From NCBI GenBank assembly GCA_951640165.1, contig OX621264.1:2609001-2673000 (forward strand): 64,000 nt of DNA. The letters are read 5' to 3'. Under the pieces are notes generated by a model. The model was not told the DNA's origin, ran no database searches, and saw only the letters and a list, made by a program, of their open reading frames with translations. A program made the position numbers and the translations under genes. Positions 41,399 through 51,440 of the stretch are shown piece by piece; positions within the stretch are counted from its first letter, which is position 1, and every line of letters begins with the position of its first letter. This stretch comes from Pseudoips prasinana (Eukaryota; Arthropoda; Insecta; Lepidoptera; Nolidae).

Positions 41399-41674
41399 GG
41401 AACGAAGTTCCTCATCGCGCGTTGTGAAAGGGGGCTAGACGGAAAAATTCTTACGTAAAGTAGTCACGACACTTTTTGCAGCTGTGCGGCGTGCGCATGT
41501 TTCTCTCTCTCTCTCTCTTATAGAAAGCAAGCCAGATATTTTCATTTCTATTTAGCATTGAACAGTGTGGTGTCGCGACGATTATCTTTGTTGAGTGTAT
41601 ACAGGTTTTTTGTACATAATAAATAATAAGAAATAACTTCGTTCCATCCGGGTGTCCCTTGACACCTCTGAAGT
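41399..41674 (+). mobile_element. HINE-K copy 6, inserted in SINE-B
   Basis: Plus strand, both ends present: GGAACGAAGTTCCTCATCGC to GACACCTCTGAAGTTTT. The empty site from other SINE-B copies (GTGTAATTATCT) shows insertion at T^T. Confidence 0.8.
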
Positions 41675-41715
41675 TTTTATCTATATAAGTATGTATTTAC
41701 AAAAATAAAGTAGTA

Positions 41716-42142
41716 TCATACTAATTTAATAAACGCGAAAGTTTGTTAGTATGGATGGATGGATGAATGTTTGAAATTCTTTCACGTAAAAACTATTGAA
41801 TGGATTTTAATGAAACTTTTCAATAACATAGCTTATACATCAGAATAACACATAGGCTACAATTTATAAAGATATTGTGTGAATTGTCCAAAATACGACG
41901 ATAAATCGTAAGAGTCGAAGTAAGTGCACTGCCAAAACCGCTAGAGGTACACATCCTACTAATATTATAAATGCGAAAGTTTGTGAGTATACATGTATGG
42001 ACGTATGTTTGTTACTCTTTTACGCCAAAACTACTGAACGAATTTTGATGAAACTTTGTAGTAATTTAGATTATATATACGAATAACACATAGGCTATAA
42101 ATTATAAAGTTTAACGCGGGTGAAACCGCGGGCCATAGCTAA
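41716..42142 (+). mobile_element. Composite Helitron with two 5' ends and one 3' end
   Basis: First 5' end TCATACTAATTTAATAAACG at 41716. Its 3' part stops near 41871. About 80 bp of other DNA follows. A second complete Hel-S runs 41954-42142 (TCCTACTAATATTATAAATG to GCTAA|T). The SINE-B halves join at AGTA^TATG exactly across the whole block. Confidence 0.75.
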
Positions 42143-42240
42143 TATGTAATATATTAGTTATCTGGTTCCCATAGTACAAGCTTTTGCTTAGTTTGGGATC
42201 AGATGACCGTGTGTGAATCAAGTACCAAGACATTATATTA

Positions 42241-42431
42241 CATCTAAAACTATAAATATCTTCAATTAAAAGTATTTAAACTTATTAATAAAGAATTTGT
42301 TAATCAATTAAATGCGTTACCTAAGTAACATGATCATTAATATCATAAATTGTGTGTTATATCTAAATGATTTGATACAAACCGCAAATCTGGTTATCTA
42401 AATGTAGACCTAGAAATAATTATGTACCTAC
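42241..42431. other. Short unassigned stretch
   Basis: AT-rich, no family recognised. Confidence 0.3.
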
Positions 42432-42790
42432 ACACATAAACTCACGCCTGTTTCCCAGAGGGATAGGCAGAAAAAAGAATTTCTATTTGTCACTATCTTT
42501 ATACACCTCTTTTGCCTCATTTACTGTCATTATATTTTTCATACATGCTCGCCGGTTTAGGGTACTTCTGACCTGCCCTTTCTTGAGAACGTCTCCGATT
42601 TGAGACTCCGTCATAGAATGTTCTACGAGGTCTTCCCCTTCCGGTTGTCCCATTCACACAGGCCATGTATTCTTGTTCTGTCAATCTTCTTTCATTCATC
42701 GTTTCTAATTGCCCAAACCATCTCAGCATACCTTTTTCAATCTTTGTGACTACATCCTCTTTCATATCACAACGCTCTCTTACATCAGTA
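42432..42790 (-). pseudogene. LINE-W ORF C-terminus
   Basis: Minus strand, 42517-42765: [40 protein letters not shown], then GRPRRTFYDGVSNRRRSQ (frame slip). The tail block ACACATAAACTCACGCCTG is at left. 5'-truncated. Confidence 0.74.
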
Positions 42791-42864
42791 TTTCGTATTC
42801 TGGTACATTCCTATTTTATGGACAGTTAACACAAACATGATTAGACTATTTACAAACGCTTTTT

Positions 42865-43428
42865 AGGGTTCCGTACCCGGAGGGTAAAACGGGACCTTAT
42901 TACTAAGACTTCGCTGTCTGTCTGCTGCCCGTATGTCACCAGGCTCTATCTCATGAACCGTGACAGATAGAATTTAGATAGATAGAGATTATAATTTTCA
43001 CTCATGATGTATTTCTGTTGCCGCTATAACAACAAATACTAAAAATAAAATAAATATTTAAGCGGGCTCCCATACCACAAACGTGAATTTTTTGCTCGTT
43101 TTTATAGATAACAAGCGGCCCGGTACGTACTTCGCTACGTATAAGGCATAGTAAAAAAATATTATTAAGTTCATTTATAAAAACAAAAAATATTTTAAAT
43201 TGCTAAAAGATGTCGATTTTACACTTTTTCAAGACGTTTTTTAAATTTTCTCTACGTATAAACCTTCCCTGGACTTCCACGAATAATTCAAGACCAATAT
43301 TAGCCAAATCGGTAAAGGCGTTGTTGAGTTATAATATAACATTACAACGAAAAGTGGCATTGATTTTTATATATATAGATGGTACGGAACACTTCGTGCG
43401 CGATACCGACTCGCACTTGGCCGGTTTT
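42865..43428 (+). mobile_element. REP-L split by Hel-G
   Basis: Plus strand. TAGGGTTCCGTACCCGGAGG to GTTTTTATAGATAA at 43111, Helitron, then TGGTACGGAACACTTCGTGC to GCACTTGGCCGG. A short LINE-P relic (ACTATTTACAAACGCTTTT) precedes it at about 42840. Confidence 0.8.
43112..43379 (-). mobile_element. Hel-G inserted in REP-L
   Basis: Minus strand. 5' TCTATATATATAAAAATCAA at 43379; 3' end GTACCGGGCCGCTTG at 43112. Inserted at A^T of GATAA^TGGTACGG, the same dinucleotide hit by Hel-S at 17187 and 19427. The terminal CTAG has become CTTG. Confidence 0.82.
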
Positions 43429-43476
43429 GTTTTTTTAAGTATACCGTGAATAAAAACCTATTCTTCTATTTATAAA

Positions 43477-43690
43477 ATATCTAAAAACATCTTGGGACCA
43501 CTAACACACTGACCTCTGATCCCAAATAAGCCAGAGCCTATACCTACAATGACAACCAAACAAGTGATAAACATATTTATAAATACACACATAGATAAAT
43601 TACGCCCAGCCACAGAATACTTATCTCACAAAGATTTGTCCTGGGTGGGAATCGAAGCCGCGACCCCTGGCGTAGCAGTCAGAGTCATTA
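43477..43690 (-). mobile_element. SINE-E (tRNA-derived)
   Basis: Minus strand. ATCTTGGGACCACTAACACA at left, TGGTTGTCATTGTAGG-like block, then B-box region CGGCTTCGATTCCCACCCAG near 43650-43670. Confidence 0.65.
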
Positions 43691-43713
43691 ACAAGCGAGA
43701 GCAGGAGAGCAAA

Positions 43714-43920
43714 TCCTGGGACATTCACACGCGGCTATCTGATCCCAAACTAAGCAGAGCTTGTACTATGGAAACCAGATAACTGATTCACATATACTAC
43801 TTTTCTTTGTAAATATATACATATACCAGGACAAACAGACATGTTCATGCACACACAAAGATGTATAAGTCGAATCCACAACCTGCGGCGTGAAAAGAAA
43901 CCATTTACCAACCACGCCTA
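43714..43920 (-). mobile_element. SINE-B
   Basis: Minus strand. CCTGGGACATTCACACGCGG to the head near 43900-43920. Small deletions around 43815-43830. Confidence 0.74.
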
Positions 43921-44717
43921 TTAAAAAATATACATATATTTTATTGATGCGGTCGCTAAGATGTTGTTAATTAAAGAATTGTTATATTTTAATTAAACAA
44001 TTTATGTCAAAGTGTAACATGTAGGTGGAGCATAAAACTGTTCGGCAATTGGTATCTAAGTTATGTTACTGTTTATTAAGAACTATAAAATTTGTTTCTC
44101 TACTTGGAAAATAGGCATATGAACACTCCCCTCCCCCCTCCCCAAGTACTGACGATAAAAATCGACTTGGTTTAACGATAGATCTCAAAACTTTAATAAC
44201 ATAGAAGTGATGTTACATTTGTATGGTACATTTTCACTTAATTGTAGATAATTACAGTTTCAGATATATAAAATAAGCTTAGATACATACTCTTTATTAC
44301 ATACCGTATATGTCAAAAGGAAAAGCAAAACTTTTTTACTAAAAAAACGACTTTATAAATTACCGTACAACAAAATATTATATGAAGAATAAACGTGACC
44401 AATTTGTAAGATTTTTGAGTCTGTTAAAAAAAGAGTACATGTGGTTAGCGAGACAATCCTCTTAAGGCGCCACCAGTTCACGTAAAAATTTCATGCGAGG
44501 GGGTGAAGCACGCGCATAGCCCCCCGCTACTGCGGGGCGGGAGGGATGCTACGGCACTCGTTGACGCCACGCGCGTGCAGATTCTTGTTATTATTTTCGT
44601 TTCGGTGTGGACACAGTGTAAAAATAGTAGTAGTGCAACTTAAATTTTATGGTAATTATTTTTTTTTTGGGCATAGGAAGTGGTTGATGGGTAAGTTAAA
44701 TAAATACAGTAATAACT
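43921..44717. other. Intronic DNA with a GC-rich island
   Basis: Mostly AT-rich and unassigned. 44455-44585 is sharply GC-rich (GAAGCACGCGCATAGCCCCC, CTGCGGGGCGGGAGGG) with several CpG. A transcription start or an LTR-type end is possible but nothing decides it. Confidence 0.35.
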
Positions 44718-44880
44718 TATGAAATGAAATGAAATTTATTCAACACTTGGGTATTAACATACACTTGTACTTGTCAAGCTCAGAATGCAGTACATAAACA
44801 TATAGGTTAGTATAAAAGTTACAAAAAAAAATATAAATTAGTCCGTCCGTGCGGTTTGTTGTATCACATATATATTCTGA
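44718..44880 (-). mobile_element. LINE or SINE 3' end with (TTTCA)n tail
   Basis: Minus strand. GAAATGAAATGAAATTTATT at left is the tail, then AACATACACTTGTACTTGTC. No coding part recognised. Confidence 0.5.
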
Positions 44881-45659
44881 AATTCTTAAATAAATAACAA
44901 GTTACTAATCTTTTACTTTGAAATTTAGTTCTACCATATTAAAATTAAAGAATGGAAGACTAAAGCATAAAGACGAAATTCTAAATGAGGGGATTACCGC
45001 TCATGCGTTAATGGGCCAAAGCGATCCTCGCCGCTGAGGAACCTACCCTAGCTAGCTTGCGGCTTTCTCTAGCTACCTAGGTGGACGACCCGGAGAAGAA
45101 AGCCACAAAGAAACTCCGGGCTTGCTTTTTTCGTCTTCTTTTGCTTTCAGTTTACGATTTTTTTAATGTCATTATTATTTTACTTACATTGTGATTGGTT
45201 GTTATGTAGGCTAATGCACGCACAGAACCGTTTTCATCCAGTGAATCATAATAAAATAAATAAGCAATACCATTCAATTTCACTCAAGCACTTAGAATAT
45301 GCACTTGCTAGACGAAAAAACGGTGGGTGCATCCGCGAAAATTTACAAAATGGACAAGTCACACGAAGTCTACCGGAGGCGAAAAAAATATGAGTACCCC
45401 AACAGCATTGCGATCAGTTACCGCAAGCAGCACCCGTTCACGAGTATGACGTGTGGGCCAGTCATCGCCTCCTTCGCCAAATTAGAGGGAAGGAAACGAC
45501 CCGACCCACAACGTACACACCCACAATATATTTTATATCTATTAAATGGTATAACCTCTTTCAGGGTTTGCATACGCTTCATTTAATTTACAATGTTTGC
45601 ATTTTTTTACATTATACAACTGATCTAATATGTAATGTAAATTTAAGATTAATAATTAC
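44881..45659. other. Unassigned, with GC-richer patches
   Basis: 45000-45120 is GC-richer (GCCGCTGAGGAACCTACCC, GACCCGGAGAAGAAAGCC). An open plus-strand stretch at 45299-45586 (MDKSHEVYRRRKKYEYPNSI part) matches nothing I recognise and is not called a gene. Confidence 0.3.
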
Positions 45660-45850
45660 AAATAACCTAAGGGCTGCAACTTTCGAACGGCAAGACCAAT
45701 TTTCATGAAATGTCCTTCCCAATTAATCTAACTATCAGATGAAATAAATGCATTTTAAACGTTAGATCCCTTTAGAAGCTGCGATGCCCCAGACAGGCAC
45801 ACAGAATACACGTTAAACTTATGACACCTTGTTTTGTGTCAGGAGGTAAA
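45660..45850 (+). repeat. Dispersed lepidopteran repeat (GAAGCTGCGATGCCCCAGAC type)
   Basis: ATGAAATAAATGCATTTTAA, then TAGATCCCTTTAGAAGCTGC, ACAGGCACACAGAATACACG. A common sequence in Lepidoptera by memory; only one clear copy here. Confidence 0.45.
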
Positions 45851-46033
45851 AAATAGGTGGAAAATAAGTAAGTGATACAATCGTTTTACCGATCAATAAT
45901 TTTTAAAACAGAAACTAATAGATAGGTGTGGTAAGTTTAACGTGTGTATCTGAGTATGTCTGTGGCGTCGTAGCTCCTTAACGGATTTTTTAAAAAGTTA
46001 GTACTAAAAAAATATGTTTGAAATTCATAATTA

Positions 46034-46806
46034 TTAAAAATCTGCGAAATTAAGAACAGTTATCTCTTCTTCATCGTGTATCCTGATATCTGCACTGAAA
46101 GAGACATCCTTATTGCATGCTATATTATTTACGTCTTCCGTAATCCATAGTACATTATTAGACTGGTTGTTATCCTTGTCTGTTTCATCGTCCGTAAATG
46201 GTTATTCCCTACTATAGCGTGAGTCAACCAGCTCAACAAGAATTTGATTTTTGTAAAAATAACCAGCTATTGCTCCATCTTATTTTTCCAAAACTGTTCG
46301 TCTTTATTTATTTTAATGACTTTTAATGGTGTTTTCTCACTTTCCCATATACCTAAACTACACTTTTCTCTGCCACTAATATTCAACTAAACTTGGGTTT
46401 GAAAATACCAATTACTGTTTAGATTTTTAATTGTATTTATAAATTTATATTATTTGTTCTTATAGCTTCATCCATGCCAACTTTGGAAGGAGCTACTGGA
46501 CATTTTATTTCAACCAATGTGTCATCACTCATCACCTACTATTCCATCTGGACTTGCCCCAAGGAATGGATATACTTTATGAATAAATAGGCCACAAGGC
46601 TCAATTTTTATAATTTCTCTTTTTGCCAACTGCACTAGAGCAATTTTTCCATGTGATACAGAAGCCACGTTAGAAATATTCTTTTTGTACAAAATATCTT
46701 TACTAAATTTCCAGGACCTTTTTACTTTTAACGCCCCTTCCAAAATTTGAAGCGGTGACTCTAACCATTCACAGCGGTCTGTCTGTAAAACTGTTTGTCT
46801 CTCCAA
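46034..46806 (-). pseudogene. YqaJ-type nuclease, broken
   Basis: Minus strand. Start block MERQTVLQTDRCEWLES, then SVSHGKIALVQLAK, CGLFIHKVYPFLGASPDGIV. After a small out-of-frame duplication (GATGAGT) comes DDTLVEIKCPVAPSKVGMDE. LGASPDGxV and VEIKCP are the hallmark motifs (acidic and Lys metal-binding residues) of YqaJ exonucleases in the PD-(D/E)XK fold. Further on, several stops interrupt a recognisable FWKNKME...FYKNQILVELVDSRYSR tail. Cellular exonucleases, phage-like recombinases and ISL2EU DNA transposons carry this domain. Inside an intron with other TEs, an ISL2EU-type transposon remnant is likeliest. No transposase or clear TIRs found. Confidence 0.7.
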
Positions 46807-48068
46807 AACCTTTCTGTCTACTACAAGACCTTCTAAATTTTCAAAAAACTTTCAATTTATCCACGATGTATGGTTACCAAAAAAGCTAGACCAACGATTC
46901 CGTCAATTGTTCTACTGTTCAATCCTATACACTATGTACTGCCGGCCACCTACTAGGGCAGACTTCACTATTATGGACTTTATTACTAAAGAGTTTAAGT
47001 GCTATTAGAGAAAAATATTATCGGTCATTTCGTTGACGTGTTTGACGTTTCCTTGTCCCAATTTAAATGAGTAATCTATGACGTTTATTTACCATTTTCA
47101 CAAAAACAATTACTTCTAAAAATGTAAAAAACAGTTCACAAAAAATCTTAAAACCTACCTAATACTACAAAAAAATAATAACTACTTTAGATAAAGTAAT
47201 TTCTGTCTTATATTTATTGAAATTTTTATTAAGTTTTTCGGCGATCAGAGCGACACAGAAACCACGTCCCGGGGCAGCGTCTGAACGCGAACTGAAAGTA
47301 CAAGTCGTTCCGACATTTGTTCTTGTCACTCGGTTAATAAGGTCGAACTTTGCGTAACGAAGGGCGGTCGTCTGTAAATGCAGACGCTGAAGTCAATTTA
47401 TATTTAAGGTTTTTATTTAATTTTGTAAAAAATAAAGAGCAAAATTATAAAATAAACGGTCTGTTCTTTTAGAACCTATTTAAGGTACACACTTCTTAAA
47501 AAAAATATGCTGTTGTCGCTTAAAATATGGAGAAATAGAAGCTGAAAATTTTGAATCTTAGGTCACTTCACATTTTTTTTTTGCTTTAGACCTTTGTTGT
47601 TTTGGAAATCTACTCGGTTCATTATTTTATTCATATTCTTCGCTTCCTACTGTATTTTTCTTGGTTTGGTATCTATTTCGAGACGTGAGATTCGTAAGAA
47701 GAAAAAGGGGCTTCTTACTGAGTTTTCAACTACGACGTCGCCTTAAGTAGTATAATAATAACCACGCCCACATCATACGATTTCATTTTTCTCACCTCAC
47801 TGAAAGAATACTAATATATATATATATATATTTTTAGCCAGTTTTTATGCGAACTTTTTATGCTGTCTGTACTTGTAAAGATATTGAATATCCCGAGATA
47901 CTTTGGCAGTGATTGTTGCCGGCAACGAAGTTGGTTGGTTACCACCAATAGGAAGAAGGGATGCTGTTTTGAGGTCTTTTTCTATGGCTTAGAAAAATGT
48001 CTTTAATCGGCTAGTTTTATTGTCTATTTCCGATCCGGTATGACATGGCAACCTTCAAGACCCGAACC
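46807..48068. other. Unassigned, probably includes flank of the YqaJ element
   Basis: No clear ORF. 47240-47385 is GC-richer (GAAACCACGTCCCGGGGCAG, AACGAAGGGCGGTCGTCTG) and could be an element end. A short (TA)n lies at 47815-47832. Confidence 0.35.
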
Positions 48069-48537
48069 TTTTTTTGGGTTCCATAGCCAAATGGCAAAAA
48101 ACGGAACCCTTATAGATTCGTCATGTCTGTCTGTCTGTCTGTCCGTCCGTCCGTATGTCACGGCCACTTTTTTCCGAAACTATAAGAGCTTGTAAGACCT
48201 TGTTGAAACTTCGTATATATATTGAGGTTTCTAATATATTATTTTTCTAAACTGAATAGTTTGCGCGAGAGACACTTCCAAAGTGGTAAAATGAGTGTCC
48301 CCCCCCCCCCCCCTCCCTGTAACTTCTAAAATAAGAGAATGATAAACTAAAAAAAATATATGATGTACATTACCATGCAAACTAACAACGAAAATTGGTT
48401 TGAACGAGATCTAGTAAGTAGTTTTTTTTTAATACGTCATAAACCGTAAACCGCAATTTGCTTTCATTTAATTAACTGAAACACTTGCTGCTACGGAACC
48501 CTTCATGGGCGAGTCCGACTCGCACTTGGCCGTTTTT
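48069..48537 (+). mobile_element. REP-L-related element, both ends present
   Basis: GGGTTCCATAGCCAAATGGC at 5'. Body as at 35648. It contains a run of about 15 C at 48299-48313. Ends CTACGGAACCCTTCATGGGC and GACTCGCACTTGGCCG. The ends carry inverted GGGTTCC/GGAACCC. Confidence 0.72.
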
Positions 48538-48544
48538 TTAACCA

Positions 48545-48722
48545 TGCCATCTGCAAAAAGTGTCTGCGGGTGGGACTCGCACCGAATAAACCTAACCTGC
48601 CGTGGACTTCCCTTGACGCCTGATCGGGGAAGCCCCGGGAACGCGGGAATGCTGCTCCGGGCCCCCGTTTTGCGCCATGCCCCAGATGGGTGGGACACAT
48701 ACCCCATGGCGGCAGTAGAGGA
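48545..48722 (+). repeat. REP-U fragment
   Basis: TCTGCAAAAAGTGTCTGCGG to CGGCAGTAGAGGACTCTTC. Matches the 23126-23410 region. GC-rich. Confidence 0.55.
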
Positions 48723-48725
48723 CTC

Positions 48726-49200
48726 TTCAAAGATTCAAATTCATTTATTCCATAAAAATTTTACATTTATGTGGAATCGTCATATTTTTTTTACCCTACC
48801 GTGCAGTGCATGACGTGGCAGCTACTGAGAAACACTGCCAGAAAACTCAGTAGGAATCCTTTTTTTTAAATAAAATATACTTAAGATTCATTATAATTTA
48901 TAATCATGTGTGTTGACTCAGAACAACTCAATCCCAAGCACTTTTATCACTTAAATAATCAGAAATTTTGTAATATGCCCTGCTACACAATTTGGCTTTA
49001 ATAATTCTTTTAAACTTATTCGTAGACAATTCTCTAATATCATTGGGAAGTTTGTTATAGAACCTTATACATTGCCCCATAAAAGTGTTACTTATTTGTG
49101 GAGACGGGTAGTATGCAATATGAGATTATTCTTGTATCTAGTAGTATTTACATTATGTGTATCGCTCCTTTTACAGAAGGAGTCGATATTTTTATGCACA
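48726..49200 (-). mobile_element. LINE-Y 3' end
   Basis: Minus strand. TTTGAATCTTTGA tail at left, 3' UTR, stop, and coding block with FYNKLPNDIRELSTNKF back to about 49200, where a second family block (ACAGAAGGAGTCGATATTT) follows. Confidence 0.78.
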
Positions 49201-49211
49201 TATAGTAAGTC

Positions 49212-49285
49212 TTGGTGTTGCTAGTGTCCATGGGCGGCGGTGAGCACTTACCATAAGTTTTGCTTTCCTGTCATATAAAAAGAAA
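49212..49285 (+). mobile_element. REP-N 3' fragment
   Basis: TGTTGCTAGTGTCCATGGGC to GCACTTACCATAAG and short A-rich end. Confidence 0.55.
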
Positions 49286-49317
49286 TGCTAGGATTTTGTA
49301 CGTCGGTTGGATGTGTT

Positions 49318-49471
49318 TTCTTTTGTAAATACATTCTTATAATGATAATTTCACCCAGACTGAGGAGAAGCAGATATTTTCATACACACAAATGTCTGTC
49401 CCAGATGGGAATCGAACCCACGACCTGTGGCGTGAAAGGCAAGTATTTACCAAACACGTAAAACGGCCAGT
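49318..49471 (-). mobile_element. SINE-B 5' half
   Basis: Minus strand, head at 49440-49471, B box GTGGGTTCGATTCCCATC. Confidence 0.72.
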
Positions 49472-49727
49472 TTCGGTATAGCTTTTTTAAAACAGCATTT
49501 TTTATAATACATAGCATTTTTATGCTGTCAGTACTTAGAAACCAATTTATATTGTTATACCTGTGATGTTCAGTTCAAGTTTCTGTTTTCCCGCCTTTGG
49601 GGTGAATCGTGGAGATGTTCTGTGGATATGTTTTGTCCCACGTTCGAAGGGGAGTATTGTGTGTTTTCAAACGTTTTAATTATTATTATGCTAACTCACT
49701 TTTCTATACTTTATTTTTTTCTTCTTT
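49472..49727. other. Short unassigned stretch
   Basis: No recognised family. Confidence 0.3.
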
Positions 49728-49865
49728 TAAAAGACAATGCCCGCACTAGGGCAATGAATCCCTGTGTCGCGGGGTACTTTACAAACATCTAATTGACGAC
49801 ACTAAGTAGATCCAGAGTCAGAACAACTATATAAGGGTCACACAAATAGTACCAACCCCGCCAAC
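49728..49865 (-). mobile_element. SINE-D, head lost
   Basis: AGACAATGCCCGCACTAGGG, CCCTGTGTCGCGGGGTACTT. The tRNA-like part is reduced to ACCAACCCCGCCAACTGG. Confidence 0.62.
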
Positions 49866-50460
49866 TGGTCCGTCTATTTGAATATATATATATATCTCGT
49901 AGAAGCATGGTTCTCCTCGATAAAGTCACTAGTAGTTGCGGGATTCGTGGGCGGCTTCAGGCTAAAATGCGGGTACAAAACACAATGATCATAGTTTCAA
50001 ATTATTATAATTGAAATTTAACACTTATCTTGTCACTCCACAATGATTTTGTAATAAAATTTACACTTAAGGTTGAGCAGCGGGTTCATGGCACCAACCT
50101 TACTTTAACCAACCAATAAACTCACAACGATCCAACTCGATCCGTTGTTGCACATCAAAAGCCACGCAAAATATGTCGGCCTCTCTAAAGTAAAGATGGC
50201 GCCTCGACCCCACTCCAGGCACGTGCTCTGCTCTTATTGGTTGTTACGTAGATTACAATATTTGTTACTTTTATCCATTGATATAAACTACCTCAATGCT
50301 TTTATCAGATTAGTAAGATTTTTAAGTTAAAGAAAAGTTTAACAAATTAAATTAAGAATTCTAACCGTAATCGAAGTATAAACAAATAACATTGTTCGTT
50401 ATACATGCAAAGAACAATTAATCAGACTCATAGCTTTCTCCAACAAATATATGTATTTAG
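49866..50460. other. Unassigned intronic DNA
   Basis: Includes CTTATTGGTTGTTACGTAGA at about 50232. A similar GATTGGTTGTTATGTAGGC lies at 45194, so a low-copy repeat may be present. No gene seen. Confidence 0.35.
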
Positions 50461-50945
50461 AAATATATAAGTATGTGTATGAGTTGTCTAGTTGTCATAG
50501 TACAGGCTCTGTCTAGTTTCCCTGGGACCGCTGGCGTTTGGAGGAGGGGCACTCCACTCGTCTTACATAAGCGGTCCCGGGAAGAGGTAACCTGCTGTAG
50601 CTCGGGTTGCCTAAACGCGCTTGTGCGTGTTGGGGAGGGGAGGAGGCATTTTGGCCCCCTCCCGTCCCCGGAGGAGAGTCTCAGACGCTCAGTGTACAGC
50701 GGGGGTACTGGCGAGATCGAACGAGTACCCAGAGCCCCCGCTACAGGCATTGTGAGGCTGGCTGCCATGGCGGTTTTAGTGCGTATCCCGGGATTAGCCC
50801 GGAGAGTCCCACATAACCCGTCGCCTCCCCAAGCGGCGGGTATGCGTAAGTTTAATGCATTTCCACCATGTAAAAAAAAAAAAAAAATGCTCTGTCTAGT
50901 TTGGGATCAGATGGCATTGTGTTAGTAGTCCTAAGATATTTATTT
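50461..50945 (+). mobile_element. SINE-E 3' body split by a retroposed GC-rich sequence
   Basis: GAGTTGTCTAGTTGTCATAG to GCTCTGTCTAGTTT at 50519. It resumes with the same 14 bp at 50889 and continues GGGATCAGATGGCATTGTGT to AAGATATTTATTTATT. Confidence 0.72.
50520..50888 (+). mobile_element. GC-rich poly-A retroposon with 14-bp TSD
   Basis: Flanked by GCTCTGTCTAGTTT on both sides (50506-50519 and 50889-50902) and ending in about 16 A at 50872-50887. GC-rich body (GGAGGAGGGGCACTCC, CCCCCTCCCGTCCCCGG). It probably represents the 3' end of a poly-A LINE; the coding frame 50473-50925 shows no domain I recognise. Confidence 0.75.
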
Positions 50946-50970
50946 ATTACGTCTTTTACTTAGGCTCTTA

Positions 50971-51440
50971 AGTAACTTAGTACTTACACGCTATCGATTG
51001 TCACAGTCCTCAAATATTTAATAAAATCGATCAGCCTATTAATGTCTGGGTCAGTAATAAGGGCCTGTTCACACAAGCGAATAGAATAGAATATTTTTAT
51101 ATTCTATTCTATTCACACTAGCGATTTATCCGGCGAGGTCGCGGTGCTAGCCGCGGTTTTGTTAGCTAGAAGTATCTCCTCGTCGGAACGAGATACTATA
51201 GTAGTAGAAGAACTATAGTAATAACTTAGTACTTACACGCTATCGATTCTTACAGTCTTCAAATATTTAATAAAATCGATCACCCTATTAATGTCTGGGT
51301 CATTAATAAGGGCCTGTTCACACTAGCGAATAGAATAGAATATTTTTATATTCTATTCTATTCACACGAGCAATTTATCCAGCGAGGTCGCGGTGCTAGC
51401 CGCGGTTTTGTTAGCTAGAAGTATCTCCTCGTCGGAGTCC
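50971..51440. repeat. Tandem duplication, two units of about 250 bp
   Basis: Unit 1 from TAACTTAGTACTTACACGCT (50971) to about 51186; unit 2 from 51222 to about 51437. Each contains about 90 bp of flank plus the left end of the Harbinger-like element, about 95% alike. Confidence 0.85.

Larger units (their letters stand above)
41288..42240 (+). mobile_element. SINE-B split by HINE-K and a composite Helitron
   Basis: Plus strand. Segments 41288-41398 (head and GAGTCTGGGTGTAATT), 41675-41715 (ATCTATATAAGTATGTATTT to AGTAGTA) and 42143-42240 (TATGTAATATATTAGTTATC to end) make one SINE-B. Confidence 0.8.

Noticed and set aside
45299..45586. A 95-codon ORF as a host gene
   Set aside because: No recognisable domain, no splice or homology support, and base composition like its surroundings.
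50473..50925. A 150-codon ORF as a gene
   Set aside because: It runs through a poly-A retroposon and its poly-A (ending in a Lys run), so it is a by-product of GC-rich repeat DNA.
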